Counted from the first letter of the stretch, positions 51,114 to 60,114 are shown. The stretch is 64,000 nt of DNA from Opitutus terrae PB90-1 (GCF_000019965.1 NC_010571.1:868001-932000), one strand, 5' to 3'. Translations and numbers: made by a program. The notes: a model not told the origin generated them from the sequence alone.

Positions 51114-52884
51114 GTTCTGGATTCATCCTTCGCTGATCCTGATCGTCGGCGCGCTGGCGCTGCCGCTGATCCCGGCCGCGCTGAAACGCGGCTGGTTGCT
51201 GCTCGTGCCGATCGCCGCGTTCGCGCGGATCCTGGCGATGAGCCACGGCACGTTCGCCGAGGTCAACTTCCTCCAGTTCACGCTCACCTTCGGCCGCGTC
51301 GACGCGCTGAGCAGCGTCTTCGGCTACATCATGGGCCTGATGGCGATCATCGGCTCGCTGTTCGGCCTGCACGTAAAGCGCGACACCGAACACATGGCCG
51401 CGTGGACCTACGTGGCCGGCTCGCTCGGCGCGATCTTCGCCGGCGATCTGCTCACGCTGTTTCTCTTCTGGGAAATCATGGCGTTCTCGTCCGTGTTCCT
51501 GATCTGGTTCCGCGGCCGCCAGGAATCGCTCGCCTCGGGCTATCGCTATCTGCTCGTCCATGTCGCGGGCGGCGTCTCACTGCTCGCCGGCATTATCCTG
51601 CACTACGCGGCGACGCACAGCTTCGCGTTCAACCTCTTCAACGTCGAAAACCTCCAGCTCGCCGACTGGCTCATCCTCATCGGCTTCCTGGTCAACGCCG
51701 CCGTCCCGCCGCTGCACGCCTGGCTGCCCGACGCCTACGGTGAGGCGACGTTCAACGGCTCGGTGTTCATGTGCGCGTTCACGACGAAGACCGCCGTCTA
51801 CGCCCTGATTCGCGGCTTCGCCGGCACCGACATCCTCATCGCGCTCGGCGTCGTGATGGCGCTCTACGGTGTTGTCTACGCGGTGCTCGAAAACGACAGC
51901 CGCCGGCTGCTCGCCTACCACATCATCAGTCAGGTCGGCTACATGGTCGCCGGCGTCGGGCTCGGCACCGAGCTCGCGATCAACGGCGCCGTCGCGCATG
52001 CCTTCGCGCACATCCTCTACAAGGGCCTGCTCTTCATGGGCTGCGGCTCCGTGCTCTACATGACCGGCAAGAGCAAGTTCACCGAACTCGGTGGACTCTA
52101 CCAGAAGATGCCGTGGACTTTCCTCTTCACGCTGATCGGCGGTCTCTCCATCTCCGCGTTCCCGCTCTTTAGCGGCTTCGTCAGCAAGTCGATGATCGTC
52201 GCCGCCGGGTTCGAAGATCACAAGCTGTGGGTCGGCTTCCTGCTGATGCTCGCCTCCGCCGGTACCTTCCTCCACACCGGCCTGAAGGTTCCGTATTTCA
52301 TCTGGTTCGGCAAAAACAACTGCGCGCCCGAGACCTGGCAGCGCGCGAAGGAGCCGCCCGCGAACATGATCGCCGCCATGGCGATCACCTCGTTCCTCTG
52401 CATCTTCATCGGCTGCTACACGCCGTATCTCTACAAGATGCTGCCGTATGCCGTGCCGTATGAGCCCTACACGGCTTACCACGTCTCCGAGACGCTGCAG
52501 ATCCTCCTCTTCACCGGACTCGGCTTCTTCCTGCTGATCAAGAAACTCGCCCCGGAAGCCAAGATCAGCCTCGACCTCGACTGGCCGTATCGGATGGGCG
52601 GACGCGCCTTCCTGTGGATCGCCCGCAAGCCCGTGCAGCTCGTCGACAACGCGGTCGGAGAGATCTACCGCGCCGGCGGCATCGTCCCGCTGATGCGCTC
52701 CGCCAATCTGGTGAACCGCTTCGACAACGTCGTGATCGACGGCGTGGTCGACGGCATCGCGTCGGCGATCGGCGGCATCGGCGCCCGGCTGCGTCGCGCC
52801 CAGCGCGGCGCGCTCCAGGAAAACCTCGCGCTCACCTTCGGCGCCGCCGCGGTGGTGGTCATCGCGCTCGTCATCTTCCTCTGA
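51106..52884 (+). CDS. MrpD/NuoL-like antiporter subunit with C-terminal lateral-helix region (second of two)
   Basis: The product is 592 residues. The core has Glu in LTLFLFWEIMAFSSVFLIWF and Lys in FTTKTAVYALIRG and HAFAHILYKGLLFMGCGSVL. The TM7 position that is usually Lys in this superfamily reads Val (LIGFLVNAAVPPLHAWLPDA). The last 110 residues (GGRAFLWIARKPVQLVDNAV; NRFDNVVIDGVVDGIASAIG) resemble the C-terminal end of NuoL, with its IDG-VDG motif and a final helix. It may therefore replace NuoL and hold the lateral helix along the arm. Antiporter-like subunits pump protons or Na+; which ion is used here is unknown. Confidence 0.88.
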   Translation: MSEFWIHPSLILIVGALALPLIPAALKRGWLLLVPIAAFARILAMSHGTFAEVNFLQFTLTFGRVDALSSVFGYIMGLMAIIGSLFGLHVKRDTEHMAAWTYVAGSLGAIFAGDLLTLFLFWEIMAFSSVFLIWFRGRQESLASGYRYLLVHVAGGVSLLAGIILHYAATHSFAFNLFNVENLQLADWLILIGFLVNAAVPPLHAWLPDAYGEATFNGSVFMCAFTTKTAVYALIRGFAGTDILIALGVVMALYGVVYAVLENDSRRLLAYHIISQVGYMVAGVGLGTELAINGAVAHAFAHILYKGLLFMGCGSVLYMTGKSKFTELGGLYQKMPWTFLFTLIGGLSISAFPLFSGFVSKSMIVAAGFEDHKLWVGFLLMLASAGTFLHTGLKVPYFIWFGKNNCAPETWQRAKEPPANMIAAMAITSFLCIFIGCYTPYLYKMLPYAVPYEPYTAYHVSETLQILLFTGLGFFLLIKKLAPEAKISLDLDWPYRMGGRAFLWIARKPVQLVDNAVGEIYRAGGIVPLMRSANLVNRFDNVVIDGVVDGIASAIGGIGARLRRAQRGALQENLALTFGAAAVVVIALVIFL

Positions 52885-52937
52885 TGCCCCGCCCGTTATC
52901 CATCGCCGAAGCAGCGCCAATCTCCGACTGGCGCACT

Positions 52938-52954
52938 GCCGGTCAAAGACCGGC
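52938..52954. repeat. Palindrome in the nuoM leader
   Basis: GCCGGTC, AAA, GACCGGC: a perfect 7-bp inverted repeat, followed by TCTACC. It occupies the 91-base gap between the second antiporter gene and nuoM, the first real gap in the operon, and ends 21 bases before the nuoM start. Confidence 0.7.
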
Positions 52955-52975
52955 TCTACCCGGAAATTTTGCCTA

Positions 52976-54481
52976 ATGCCTCTCGATTCCGCCAACATCG
53001 GCTTTCCGTTCCTCAGCGTGCTGATCTTCAGCCCGGTGGCCGCCGTCGCTGTCCTCGCGTTCCTCCGCAACGAGAACCTGCAACGCTGGTGGACCTTCGC
53101 GTTCACCACCGCGCTCGGGCTCTTCTCGCTCGCGCTGCTGCCGCGCTTTAATACCGACACGCACGCCTTCCAGTTCGTCGAGCACGCCGCCTGGGTCCCC
53201 GCGCTCAAGATCAATTACACGCTCGGCGTCGACGGCATCAGCATCCTCCTTGTCTGGCTCACCACGCTGATCACGCCACTCTGCGTGCTCGCCTCGTGGA
53301 ACTACATCAAGACGCGCGTGAAGGAGTTCATGATCGCGCTGCTGCTGATGGAAACCACCATGGTCGGCGTCTTCAGCGCGCTCGATGGCGTGCTCTTCTT
53401 CGCGTTCTGGGAATCGATGCTGATCCCGATGGCGCTGATGATCGGCGTGTGGGGCGGCCCGCGGCGGATCTACGCCTCCCTGAAGTTCTTCGTCTACACG
53501 ATGGCCGGCTCGGTCTTCCTGCTGGTCGCGCTGATCGCGATGCGGCTGCAAACCGGCACGTTCAGCATTCCGGACACGATGGGCCATCCGTTCTCCGACG
53601 GCTTCCAAGCCTGGGTCTTCGCCGCGTTCTTCATTTCCTTCGCGATCAAGGTCCCGATGTTCCCGTTCCACACGTGGCTACCCGCCGCGCACGTGGAGGC
53701 GCCGACCGCCGGCTCCGTGCTGCTCGCCAGCGTGCTGCTGAAGATGGGCGCCTACGGTTTCCTGCGGTTCGCGCTGCCGATCACGCCGCATGCCGTGCAT
53801 ACCTTCGCGCCGTATGTCATGTGGCTCTCCGTCGCCGCGATCCTCTACGGCGGTTTCGCCGCGCTCGCGCAGACCGACCTGAAAAAACTCGTCGCCTACT
53901 CCAGCGTCGCGCACATGGGCTTTGCGACGCTCGGTATTTTCGCGCTCAACGCCGCCGGCGTCGAAGGCGCGACCCTCGTCCTCATCAACCACGGCGTCAC
54001 CACCGGCGGCCTCTTCATGGTCGTCGGCCTCATCTACGAGCGGCTCCACACGCGCGATCTCGCGGCCGCGTCAGGCATCGGCAAACACATGCCGGTTTTC
54101 GCCTTCTGCTACGGACTCTTCTGCCTCTCGTCACTCGCGTTCCCCGGCACCAACAGCTTCGTCGGCGAGTTCCTCGTGATGGCCGGCGGTTTCTCGGTTT
54201 CGAAACTCCTCGTCGTCTGCGCCGTGCCCGGCATCGTCGCCGCCGCGGCTTACAACCTGCGCATGCTCCAGAAACTCGCGTGGGGCGGCGTCAACAACCC
54301 GAAGCACCCCGCACTCGCCGATCTGAACGTCCGCGAGATCGCGATGTTCGCCCCGCTCGTGGTGTTCGTCTTCTGGATCGGGCTGCAGCCCGCGCCGTTC
54401 ATGAAGATCATGCACGCCAGCGTGCTCAACCTGCTCCAGCAGGCTAACGCCGTCGCCCCGCAGGTCGCCTCGCTGCCATGA
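52976..54481 (+). CDS. nuoM: NADH-quinone oxidoreductase subunit M
   Basis: The product is 501 residues with about 14 helices. YTLGVDGISILLVWLTTLIT, FFAFWESMLIPMALMIGVWG, FAIKVPMFPFHTWLPAAHVE and VLLKMGAYGFLRFALP are the NuoM signatures, including the TM5 Glu, TM7 Lys and TM8 Lys. INHGVTTGGLFMVVGLIYER and PGTNSFVGEFLVMAGGF complete the match. It follows a gap of 91 bases with a palindrome. Confidence 0.97.
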   Translation: MPLDSANIGFPFLSVLIFSPVAAVAVLAFLRNENLQRWWTFAFTTALGLFSLALLPRFNTDTHAFQFVEHAAWVPALKINYTLGVDGISILLVWLTTLITPLCVLASWNYIKTRVKEFMIALLLMETTMVGVFSALDGVLFFAFWESMLIPMALMIGVWGGPRRIYASLKFFVYTMAGSVFLLVALIAMRLQTGTFSIPDTMGHPFSDGFQAWVFAAFFISFAIKVPMFPFHTWLPAAHVEAPTAGSVLLASVLLKMGAYGFLRFALPITPHAVHTFAPYVMWLSVAAILYGGFAALAQTDLKKLVAYSSVAHMGFATLGIFALNAAGVEGATLVLINHGVTTGGLFMVVGLIYERLHTRDLAAASGIGKHMPVFAFCYGLFCLSSLAFPGTNSFVGEFLVMAGGFSVSKLLVVCAVPGIVAAAAYNLRMLQKLAWGGVNNPKHPALADLNVREIAMFAPLVVFVFWIGLQPAPFMKIMHASVLNLLQQANAVAPQVASLP

Positions 54482-54498
54482 ACACCAAGTCAGACCTC

Positions 54499-54577
54499 AC
54501 AGGAGATCGCAGAGATCGCAGAGCACGCAGAGTCGCGGCCCGCTGTGTTTCTCTCTGCTCCCTCTGCGTCCTCCTGT
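54499..54577. repeat. Imperfect inverted repeat of CGCAGAG units between nuoM and nuoN
   Basis: ACAGGAGATCGCAGAG (54499-54514) pairs with CTCTGCGTCCTCCTGT (54562-54577), 14 of 16 positions. The first arm is followed by further CGCAGAG copies (GATCGCAGAGCACGCAGAG). This looks like a dispersed low-complexity element that has inserted between two operon genes 130 bases apart. Confidence 0.75.
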
Positions 54578-54611
54578 CGAACCGGTTTGAGCAAGAAGCT
54601 TTCCGTCAGTC

Positions 54612-56051
54612 ATGACCTCCTTCGTCTCTTTTCTGCCTGAGCTCGTGCTCCTCGCCGGCGCGCTGGCGCTGTTCGTCGTCACGCTCGGCCAAAACAACGT
54701 CCGGCTCGCGCGGATCCTCTCCGTCGCCACCGCCTCGGGCGTGCTGGTCGCTGCCCTCGCCACGGTCAATCACTCCGCGGTCCTCTTCAGCGGCGCGTAT
54801 CGCGTCGACGCCTTTTCGCAGCTCCTGAAAATCGCGATCGCCTTCGGCTATCTCTGCGTCGGCATCCTGAGCGGACAACTCCGCGACATTCGCGGCGAGG
54901 CCAAGCCCGAATACTTCCTCTTCCTCGCACTGAGCATGACCGGACTGCTCGCGCTGGTCAGCAGCATTGACGTGATCACGCTGATCATCGCGCTCGAGCT
55001 CTCGTCCTTCCCGCTCTACCTGATGGTCGCCATGCGCCGCGAGCGCGAGGGCCAGCGCGTGCAGATGGAGTCGGCGATCAAATACATCATGTTCGGCATC
55101 GCCGCGAACGGCGTGATGTTCTTCGGCTTCGGCTATCTCTACGGCCTGACCGGCTCGACCTCGCTGCCCGTAATCCTCGAAAAGCTTCCGCCGCTGCTCA
55201 GCTCGCCGCTGGCGGTCACCGGGCTCGCGCTCACGCTCGCCGGCTTCCTCTACAAACTCGCCGTCTTCCCGTTTCATTTCTGGACGCCTGACGTTTACCA
55301 GGGCTCCTCCAACGAAACCGCCAGCCTGATCGCCTCGCTGCCGAAGCTCGGCGCGGTTGCCGTGCTCGTCCGGTTCGTCTCGCTCGCCGCACCCGGCCAC
55401 GAAACGCTCGCCACGCTGCTCACCTGCCTCGCGATCGCGTCGATGGTTTACGGCAACCTGATCGCGCTGGTCCAAACCGACCTCAAGCGGCTGCTCGGTT
55501 TCTCCGGCATCGCGCACGCCGGCTACGTGATGGTCGGGTTCGTGGCGATGGACAACTTCGGTTTCGCCTCCGCGCTCTACTACATCGCTGGCTACATGCT
55601 GATGGTCCTGGCCTGCTTCGTCGTCGTCTGTCAGGTCTCGCGCGACGGCGCCAATGTCGCGATCACCGAGCTCGCCGGGCTGCACAAACGCTCGCCGCTG
55701 CTCGCCGTCACGCTGATTGTTGGTGTATTCGCGTTGGCCGGCGTCCCGCCGTTCGTCGGGTTCATGGCCAAGCTGAACCTGCTCACGTCCGCCTGGCAGG
55801 CCGGCCACACCGCACTGGTGGTGCTGACCGTGATCAACTCCGCGATCGCGATCTACTACTATCTCCAGATCGTCCGCGCCGCGTTCTTCGCCGAATCCGA
55901 CGCCCAGCCCGCGCCGATCGCGCTCACGCCGTCAATGTCCGCCCTCTGCGTGTTGCTGATCGTCGCGATCACGCTGCTCGGTGTCGCGCCCGCCTTCACG
56001 ATCGACGCGATCACGAACTCGCTCGCGACCATCTCGACCGTCTCCTCGTAG
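54612..56051 (+). CDS. nuoN: NADH-quinone oxidoreductase subunit N
   Basis: The product is 479 residues with about 14 helices. LIIALELSSFPLYLMVAMRR, LTLAGFLYKLAVFPFHFWTP, QGSSNETASLIASLPKLGA and FSGIAHAGYVMVGFVAMDNF match NuoN; TM5 Glu and TM7/TM8 Lys are present. It is the last recognisable complex I subunit here; no E, F or G subunit follows. It converges with an acyltransferase gene. Confidence 0.96.
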   Translation: MTSFVSFLPELVLLAGALALFVVTLGQNNVRLARILSVATASGVLVAALATVNHSAVLFSGAYRVDAFSQLLKIAIAFGYLCVGILSGQLRDIRGEAKPEYFLFLALSMTGLLALVSSIDVITLIIALELSSFPLYLMVAMRREREGQRVQMESAIKYIMFGIAANGVMFFGFGYLYGLTGSTSLPVILEKLPPLLSSPLAVTGLALTLAGFLYKLAVFPFHFWTPDVYQGSSNETASLIASLPKLGAVAVLVRFVSLAAPGHETLATLLTCLAIASMVYGNLIALVQTDLKRLLGFSGIAHAGYVMVGFVAMDNFGFASALYYIAGYMLMVLACFVVVCQVSRDGANVAITELAGLHKRSPLLAVTLIVGVFALAGVPPFVGFMAKLNLLTSAWQAGHTALVVLTVINSAIAIYYYLQIVRAAFFAESDAQPAPIALTPSMSALCVLLIVAITLLGVAPAFTIDAITNSLATISTVSS

Positions 56052-56070
56052 CCGCAATCGGGTGGAGGAA

Positions 56071-56166
56071 CCCGGCGTCCCCGCCGGGCTGACTTTCGCG
56101 CGAGGAAATGGCCGGCAAACCAACCCACCACGGATTGCACGCGCCGGCGGCGATCCTCGCCGCCGG
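56071..56166. repeat. Two palindromes between nuoN and the convergent acyltransferase
   Basis: CCCGGCG (56071-56077) with CGCCGGG (56082-56088), and CCGGCGGCGA (56144-56153) with TCGCCGCCGG (56157-56166), loop TCC. Neither has a clear T-run. They probably end both transcripts or protect their 3' ends, and the first resembles other GGCGTCCCCGCC-type repeats. Confidence 0.6.
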
Positions 56167-56186
56167 GCTAGAGCTTCCGCCTGAGT

Positions 56187-57359
56187 TTACTTGGCGCGCA
56201 GCTTCTTGAGCCCGAACAAGGGGCGCAGCAACCGCACGCGGCGCACTCCCTCGAAGACCAACCAGCTCCCGACAAACGTCGCGGTGGCGGCGACTGCGAA
56301 TTTTGGCCAAACGCCGATCGTGAGCGGCAGCATCGCGTATACGACCGCGACGGTGATCGTCTGGTGGATGATGTAGAACGGATACACGGCCTCATTGGCA
56401 TAGCTGAGCCAAGGCCCGCCGCGGTGCACATGCGCGCGGGCGAACCCGAGCACGGCCAGGACCATGCCCAGCGTGAGCAGGCCCGTCGGCAGGTAGACGC
56501 CCCCGACCGCGGCGCCGAACAACGCCCGGGCGGCAGCGGGCCAGCCGTCCGTGAACCGGGTGCCAATCGCGGCATAGTAGGCGGTGGCGCACGCCAGGCC
56601 GACGAGCAGCAGCTCGAGACGGCGGCGCGTGACCAGATCCAGAAAGCGACGTTCGGAAGCGATCAGGAATCCGAGCAGGAAATAGATCAGGCCGTGGCAG
56701 AAGTTCGCCCAGTCGTTGAAGAGCGTCAGCGTGACGGGCCAGCGCGGCTCGAGAAACAGGCCTACACAGATCGCCGGGACACTCAGCAGATAGAGGAGCG
56801 GCGGCCATTGCTCGAGCCGGTTAACGAGGGTGTCAAGCAGGCGCCGGCCCGCATCACTGCGTAGGGCCGTGAACAACGGGATCCCGACGAGCGAATACAC
56901 GAGAATGTAGGCGACGAACCACATGTGGTGGGGATGCGGCCCATACCTGAACAGTTGCGGGTAGAACTCGATGTAGGAGAGGTTCGAGCCGTGAGTCCGC
57001 CACACGATATAGCTCTGCGGCGGGAGCGTCACGAGCATCGCGAAAACGAACGGAATCAGCAGCCGGCGCAGCCGCTCGCCCGCGAACTGCCCCAGCGAGC
57101 GGCGGCGAAGCGAGAACGCGACGCCCGCCCCGGAGATCAGGAAGATCAGGGGCAGCCGCCAGCGATTGAAAAAGAGCATCACCGTCTCGAGCGCCTGACT
57201 GTGCTGCGGGTCGTTGATGGTCCATGGCCAGGAGACATAGGCCATCCCCGAGTGATAGAGGATCAGGAGTCCGAAGGCGCACACCCGCAGCCAGTCGAGC
57301 CCGTATTCGCGCTGCGACGTCGAGGCGTCACCCGGGCGTGGCGAGTCGTTCCGAGGCAT
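56187..57359 (-). CDS. Acyltransferase family 3 membrane protein
   Basis: The product is 390 residues from the ATG at 57357-57359; an earlier ATG at 57416 would add 19 residues and is possible. The AT3 signature REYGLDWLRVCAFGLLILYH, then SGMAYVSWPW, holds the conserved Arg and His. About ten membrane segments follow, with LIFLISGAGVAFSLRRRSLG, PHHMWFVAYILVYSLVG and YANEAVYPFYIIHQTITVAV. Such enzymes add acetyl or similar groups to sugars of the cell surface or to small molecules. No polysaccharide genes adjoin it, so the target is unknown. Confidence 0.9.
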   Translation of the reverse strand: MPRNDSPRPGDASTSQREYGLDWLRVCAFGLLILYHSGMAYVSWPWTINDPQHSQALETVMLFFNRWRLPLIFLISGAGVAFSLRRRSLGQFAGERLRRLLIPFVFAMLVTLPPQSYIVWRTHGSNLSYIEFYPQLFRYGPHPHHMWFVAYILVYSLVGIPLFTALRSDAGRRLLDTLVNRLEQWPPLLYLLSVPAICVGLFLEPRWPVTLTLFNDWANFCHGLIYFLLGFLIASERRFLDLVTRRRLELLLVGLACATAYYAAIGTRFTDGWPAAARALFGAAVGGVYLPTGLLTLGMVLAVLGFARAHVHRGGPWLSYANEAVYPFYIIHQTITVAVVYAMLPLTIGVWPKFAVAATATFVGSWLVFEGVRRVRLLRPLFGLKKLRAK

Positions 57360-57822
57360 GGCCGCTCGCCCAGTTCCCTCGGTTACGACCGCATCAACCG
57401 AAGATCCTCTGATCATAACCAGACTCGTAATACGCCCCTAACCGCCAAGACGAGTACGACTTGGCCGGTGGCGCCGGGACTCCACACTCGGCTAAAAACC
57501 TGCCGCGAACGGAATACCGCAGCCAAGCAACGTGCCCAGCACCTGTGGGCCGTCGCGCAGCCCCGAGTTGCGCCTTGCCGGGCCCAAGCCCGAACAAGGC
57601 CGACCGGGTTGAACTCAACCGCGTCAGGGAGACGTTCCTGCAGCGGCCTGGCATGGCCGCTCGGCCGGAAGCGAGGCCGGGCCTGCCAAGAATCCGCTGC
57701 CGACTTCGGCGCCGGGACGCCCCCCTCGAAGGCGCGTCAACGTGAATTCCGTGTGATCTACCGCTCGGAACGGAGCTTGCGCTAAATCCGTGCCCAGAAC
57801 ATCCGATTAGCGCGATTCCGCT
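57360..57822. other. Intergenic region with a palindrome, no gene seen
   Basis: 463 bases between the acyltransferase start and the next plus-strand gene. Open frames here lack coding character and no RNA gene is recognisable. A palindrome GCGGCC (57643-57648) / GGCCGC (57655-57660) with TGGCAT loop, followed by CGGCC/GGCCG, looks like a REP-type element. Start signals for both flanking genes must lie here. Confidence 0.5.
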
Positions 57823-58119
57823 ATGCCCTGGCTTCCGCTTGCCGCCGCACATCCTGCAACCCTTGAGAAACTGCAGAAGATCCCGCCTGCCTTCTGGCTG
57901 AAGGTCGGCATCGCCGTTCTTGCGGTCGTGGCCGTGGTCGTGGCGGCGCGCATGTTCGCCAAGGCAAACAAGATCATTGTGGTGATCATCGCCGCGGTGG
58001 TGTTCACCTTGATCGGGTTCAACTGGATCTACGAGCGCAACGAGCCGGCTTGGGCCACGCCCATCGTCGCCAAACTCGCTGAGTTCTTCCCTTCGAAAAC
58101 CACCCACCCCGGTAAGTAG
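57823..58119 (+). CDS. Small membrane protein of unknown function
   Basis: The product is 98 residues. Two hydrophobic segments are visible (VGIAVLAVVAVVVAARMF near 28-45 and IIVVIIAAVVFTLIGFNWIY near 51-70), separated by KANK, with a polar C-terminal tail (PIVAKLAEFFPSKTTHPGK). I recognise no family. It is probably a real gene because of its clear membrane topology and its position with a normal start, but there is no functional clue. It lies 414 bases upstream of gnd. Confidence 0.7.
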   Translation: MPWLPLAAAHPATLEKLQKIPPAFWLKVGIAVLAVVAVVVAARMFAKANKIIVVIIAAVVFTLIGFNWIYERNEPAWATPIVAKLAEFFPSKTTHPGK

Positions 58120-58533
58120 CGGCCGGGCCGCCCAACCGGTCGCGAGGCACCGGGTTCTGGGTCCCGAGCTCACGGTTTGCGGGGGTCTGGCGTGCTCGGA
58201 CAGCCGGGCTGGACCCACCCATCGCAACGGCCAGATGTCTGCCGGCGTGCTCCCCCCCTTGCCTCATTCCGCGTCTGCCGGTTGAGGCCGCCCCGCGTCT
58301 CCGATAACCGACCCCAAAGGCAGCGCCACCACTCGGCACCGAGGCGCCCCCCACGCCCGTCCAACAATGAGACCAAATGTGACATGGCGCCAAAAACGGG
58401 TTCGTTTTTGCCTCGATCCCCGTCTACATCATCCCGCTCCGCGCCCGCGCGCCACACGCTCTCAACTCTCATCCCTCAACTCTCAACTTGTCCGGGCTCT
58501 CCGCTCTCGACTCTCAGCTCTAGACTTTTCCCC
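58120..58533. other. Intergenic region upstream of gnd, with a low-complexity element
   Basis: 414 bases without a convincing gene. Bases 58461-58525 are low-complexity, built from CTCTCAACTCTCA and CTCGACTCTCAG units (ACTCTCATCCCTCAACTCTC). The same kind of string occurs inside putA. The remainder is GC-rich without palindromes of note; the gnd promoter must be here, but I could not define it. Confidence 0.5.
58461..58525. repeat. CTCTCAACTCTC low-complexity repeat before gnd
   Basis: A stretch made almost only of ACTCTCA/CTCGACT-type units (CAACTCTCATCCCTCAACTC, then GCTCTCGACTCTCAGCTC) ends 9 bases before the gnd start. It lies where the ribosome binding site should be, and no classical SD is visible there. 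Confidence 0.65.
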
Positions 58534-60039
58534 ATGCCCAAAACCCACTCTGACATCGGACTCATCGGCCTCGCGGTCATGGGTCAGAACCTCGCGCTCA
58601 ATATCGCCGACCACGGTTTCCAGATCACGGTCTACAACCGCACGACGGAAAAGATGGAGAGGTTCGTCGCGGAAAACCCGAACACGCCCGGCGGCGTGAT
58701 CGGCAAAGCAACGCTCGAGGAGTTCGTCCAGTCGCTCGCGAAGCCGCGCAAGATCGTCATCATGGTCCAGGCCGGCAAGGGCACCGACGCCGTCATCGAC
58801 AGCCTGGTGCCGCTGCTCGAGCAAAACGACATCATCGTCGACGGCGGCAACGCGCAGTGGACCGACACGATCCGCCGCGAAAAAGCGCTCAAGGAAAAGG
58901 GCCTCCGCTTCATCGGCTCCGGCGTATCCGGCGGCGAGGAAGGCGCGCGCTTCGGCCCCGCACTGATGCCGGGTGGCGACCGCGCCGCCTACAAGGAGCT
59001 CGAGCCGGTCTGGAAAGCGATCGCCGCGAAGGTCGACGCGAAGACCGGCGCCCAGCTCTCCGGCGCGGCCCCCGGCAAGCCGATCGAAGGCGGCGTTCCG
59101 TGCACCGCCTACATCGGCGAGAACGGCGCCGGGCACTACGTGAAGATGTGCCACAACGGCATCGAATATGGCGACATGCAGATGATCTGTGAGGCCTACG
59201 CGCTGATGTCCGGATTGCTCGGACTGAAGGCCGCCGAGATGGGCGAGATCTTCTCTGAATGGAATCAGGGCATGCTGGGCAGCTTCCTGATCGAAATTAC
59301 GGCCGACATTTTGAAGCAGAAGGATCCGGCGACGAAGCGGAAGGCGTTCGTCGACGTCGTCCTCGACACCGCCGGTCAGAAGGGCACGGGCAAGTGGACC
59401 TCGGTCAGTGCGCTCGACATGGGCGTCCCCGCCCCGACGATCGCCGAGTCGGTGTTCGCCCGCTGCATCTCCGCCATCAAGGACGAGCGCGTCGCCGCTT
59501 CGAAGATCCTGAAAGGCCCGGGCAAGAAATATCGCGGCTCGAAGAAAGCGCTGATCGCGGCGATCCACGACGCGCTCTACTGCTCCAAGATCTGCTCCTA
59601 CGCGCAGGGCTTCCAGCTCATGCGCACCGCGCAGAAAGAGTACAATTGGAAGCTCAACTTCGGTGAAATCGCGCAGATCTGGCGCGGTGGTTGCATCATT
59701 CGCGCGGTGTTCCTCCAAAAGATCACCGAGGCGTATGCACGGAAGCCGGACCTCGCGAATCTGCTCCTCGACCCGTATTTCAACAAGACGGTGAAGAACG
59801 CGCAGGAGAACTGGCGCAAGGTCGTGTCGCTCGCCGCCGAGTGTGGCGTGCCCGCGCCGACGTTCGCGTCCGCGCTGGCCTATTACGACAGCTATCGTTC
59901 GGCCCGGCTGCCGGCGAACTTGCTGCAGGCGCAGCGCGACTATTTCGGCGCGCACACCTACGAGCGGGTCGACCAGCCGCGCGGGAAGTTCTTCCACGTC
60001 GACTGGCCCGAAAAGGGTCGCCCGCAGCTCGAGGTCTGA
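58534..60039 (+). CDS. gnd: 6-phosphogluconate dehydrogenase (decarboxylating), NADP-dependent
   Basis: The product is 501 residues from the ATG at 58534. [20 protein letters not shown] is the coenzyme site, [20 protein letters not shown] and the signature [20 protein letters not shown] follow, and the catalytic Lys/His region is [40 protein letters not shown] near the C-terminus completes the match. The length is that of the long (about 480-residue) NADP-type enzyme. It converts 6-phosphogluconate to ribulose 5-phosphate. A terminator follows. Confidence 0.98.
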   Translation: MPKTHSDIGLIGLAVMGQNLALNIADHGFQITVYNRTTEKMERFVAENPNTPGGVIGKATLEEFVQSLAKPRKIVIMVQAGKGTDAVIDSLVPLLEQNDIIVDGGNAQWTDTIRREKALKEKGLRFIGSGVSGGEEGARFGPALMPGGDRAAYKELEPVWKAIAAKVDAKTGAQLSGAAPGKPIEGGVPCTAYIGENGAGHYVKMCHNGIEYGDMQMICEAYALMSGLLGLKAAEMGEIFSEWNQGMLGSFLIEITADILKQKDPATKRKAFVDVVLDTAGQKGTGKWTSVSALDMGVPAPTIAESVFARCISAIKDERVAASKILKGPGKKYRGSKKALIAAIHDALYCSKICSYAQGFQLMRTAQKEYNWKLNFGEIAQIWRGGCIIRAVFLQKITEAYARKPDLANLLLDPYFNKTVKNAQENWRKVVSLAAECGVPAPTFASALAYYDSYRSARLPANLLQAQRDYFGAHTYERVDQPRGKFFHVDWPEKGRPQLEV

Positions 60040-60082
60040 GCCACACCGGCAGTCTGCTTTCAGAGCTGTCTGTCTTCAGGTG

Positions 60083-60112
60083 GAGCCCGCCGATTTGGCG
60101 GGCTCATCTTTT
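60083..60112 (+). terminator. Terminator of gnd
   Basis: GAGCCCGCC (60083-60091), loop GATTT, GGCGGGCTC (60097-60105), then ATCTTTT. The stem is perfect, nine pairs. It lies between convergent genes. Confidence 0.9.
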
Positions 60113-60114
60113 GC

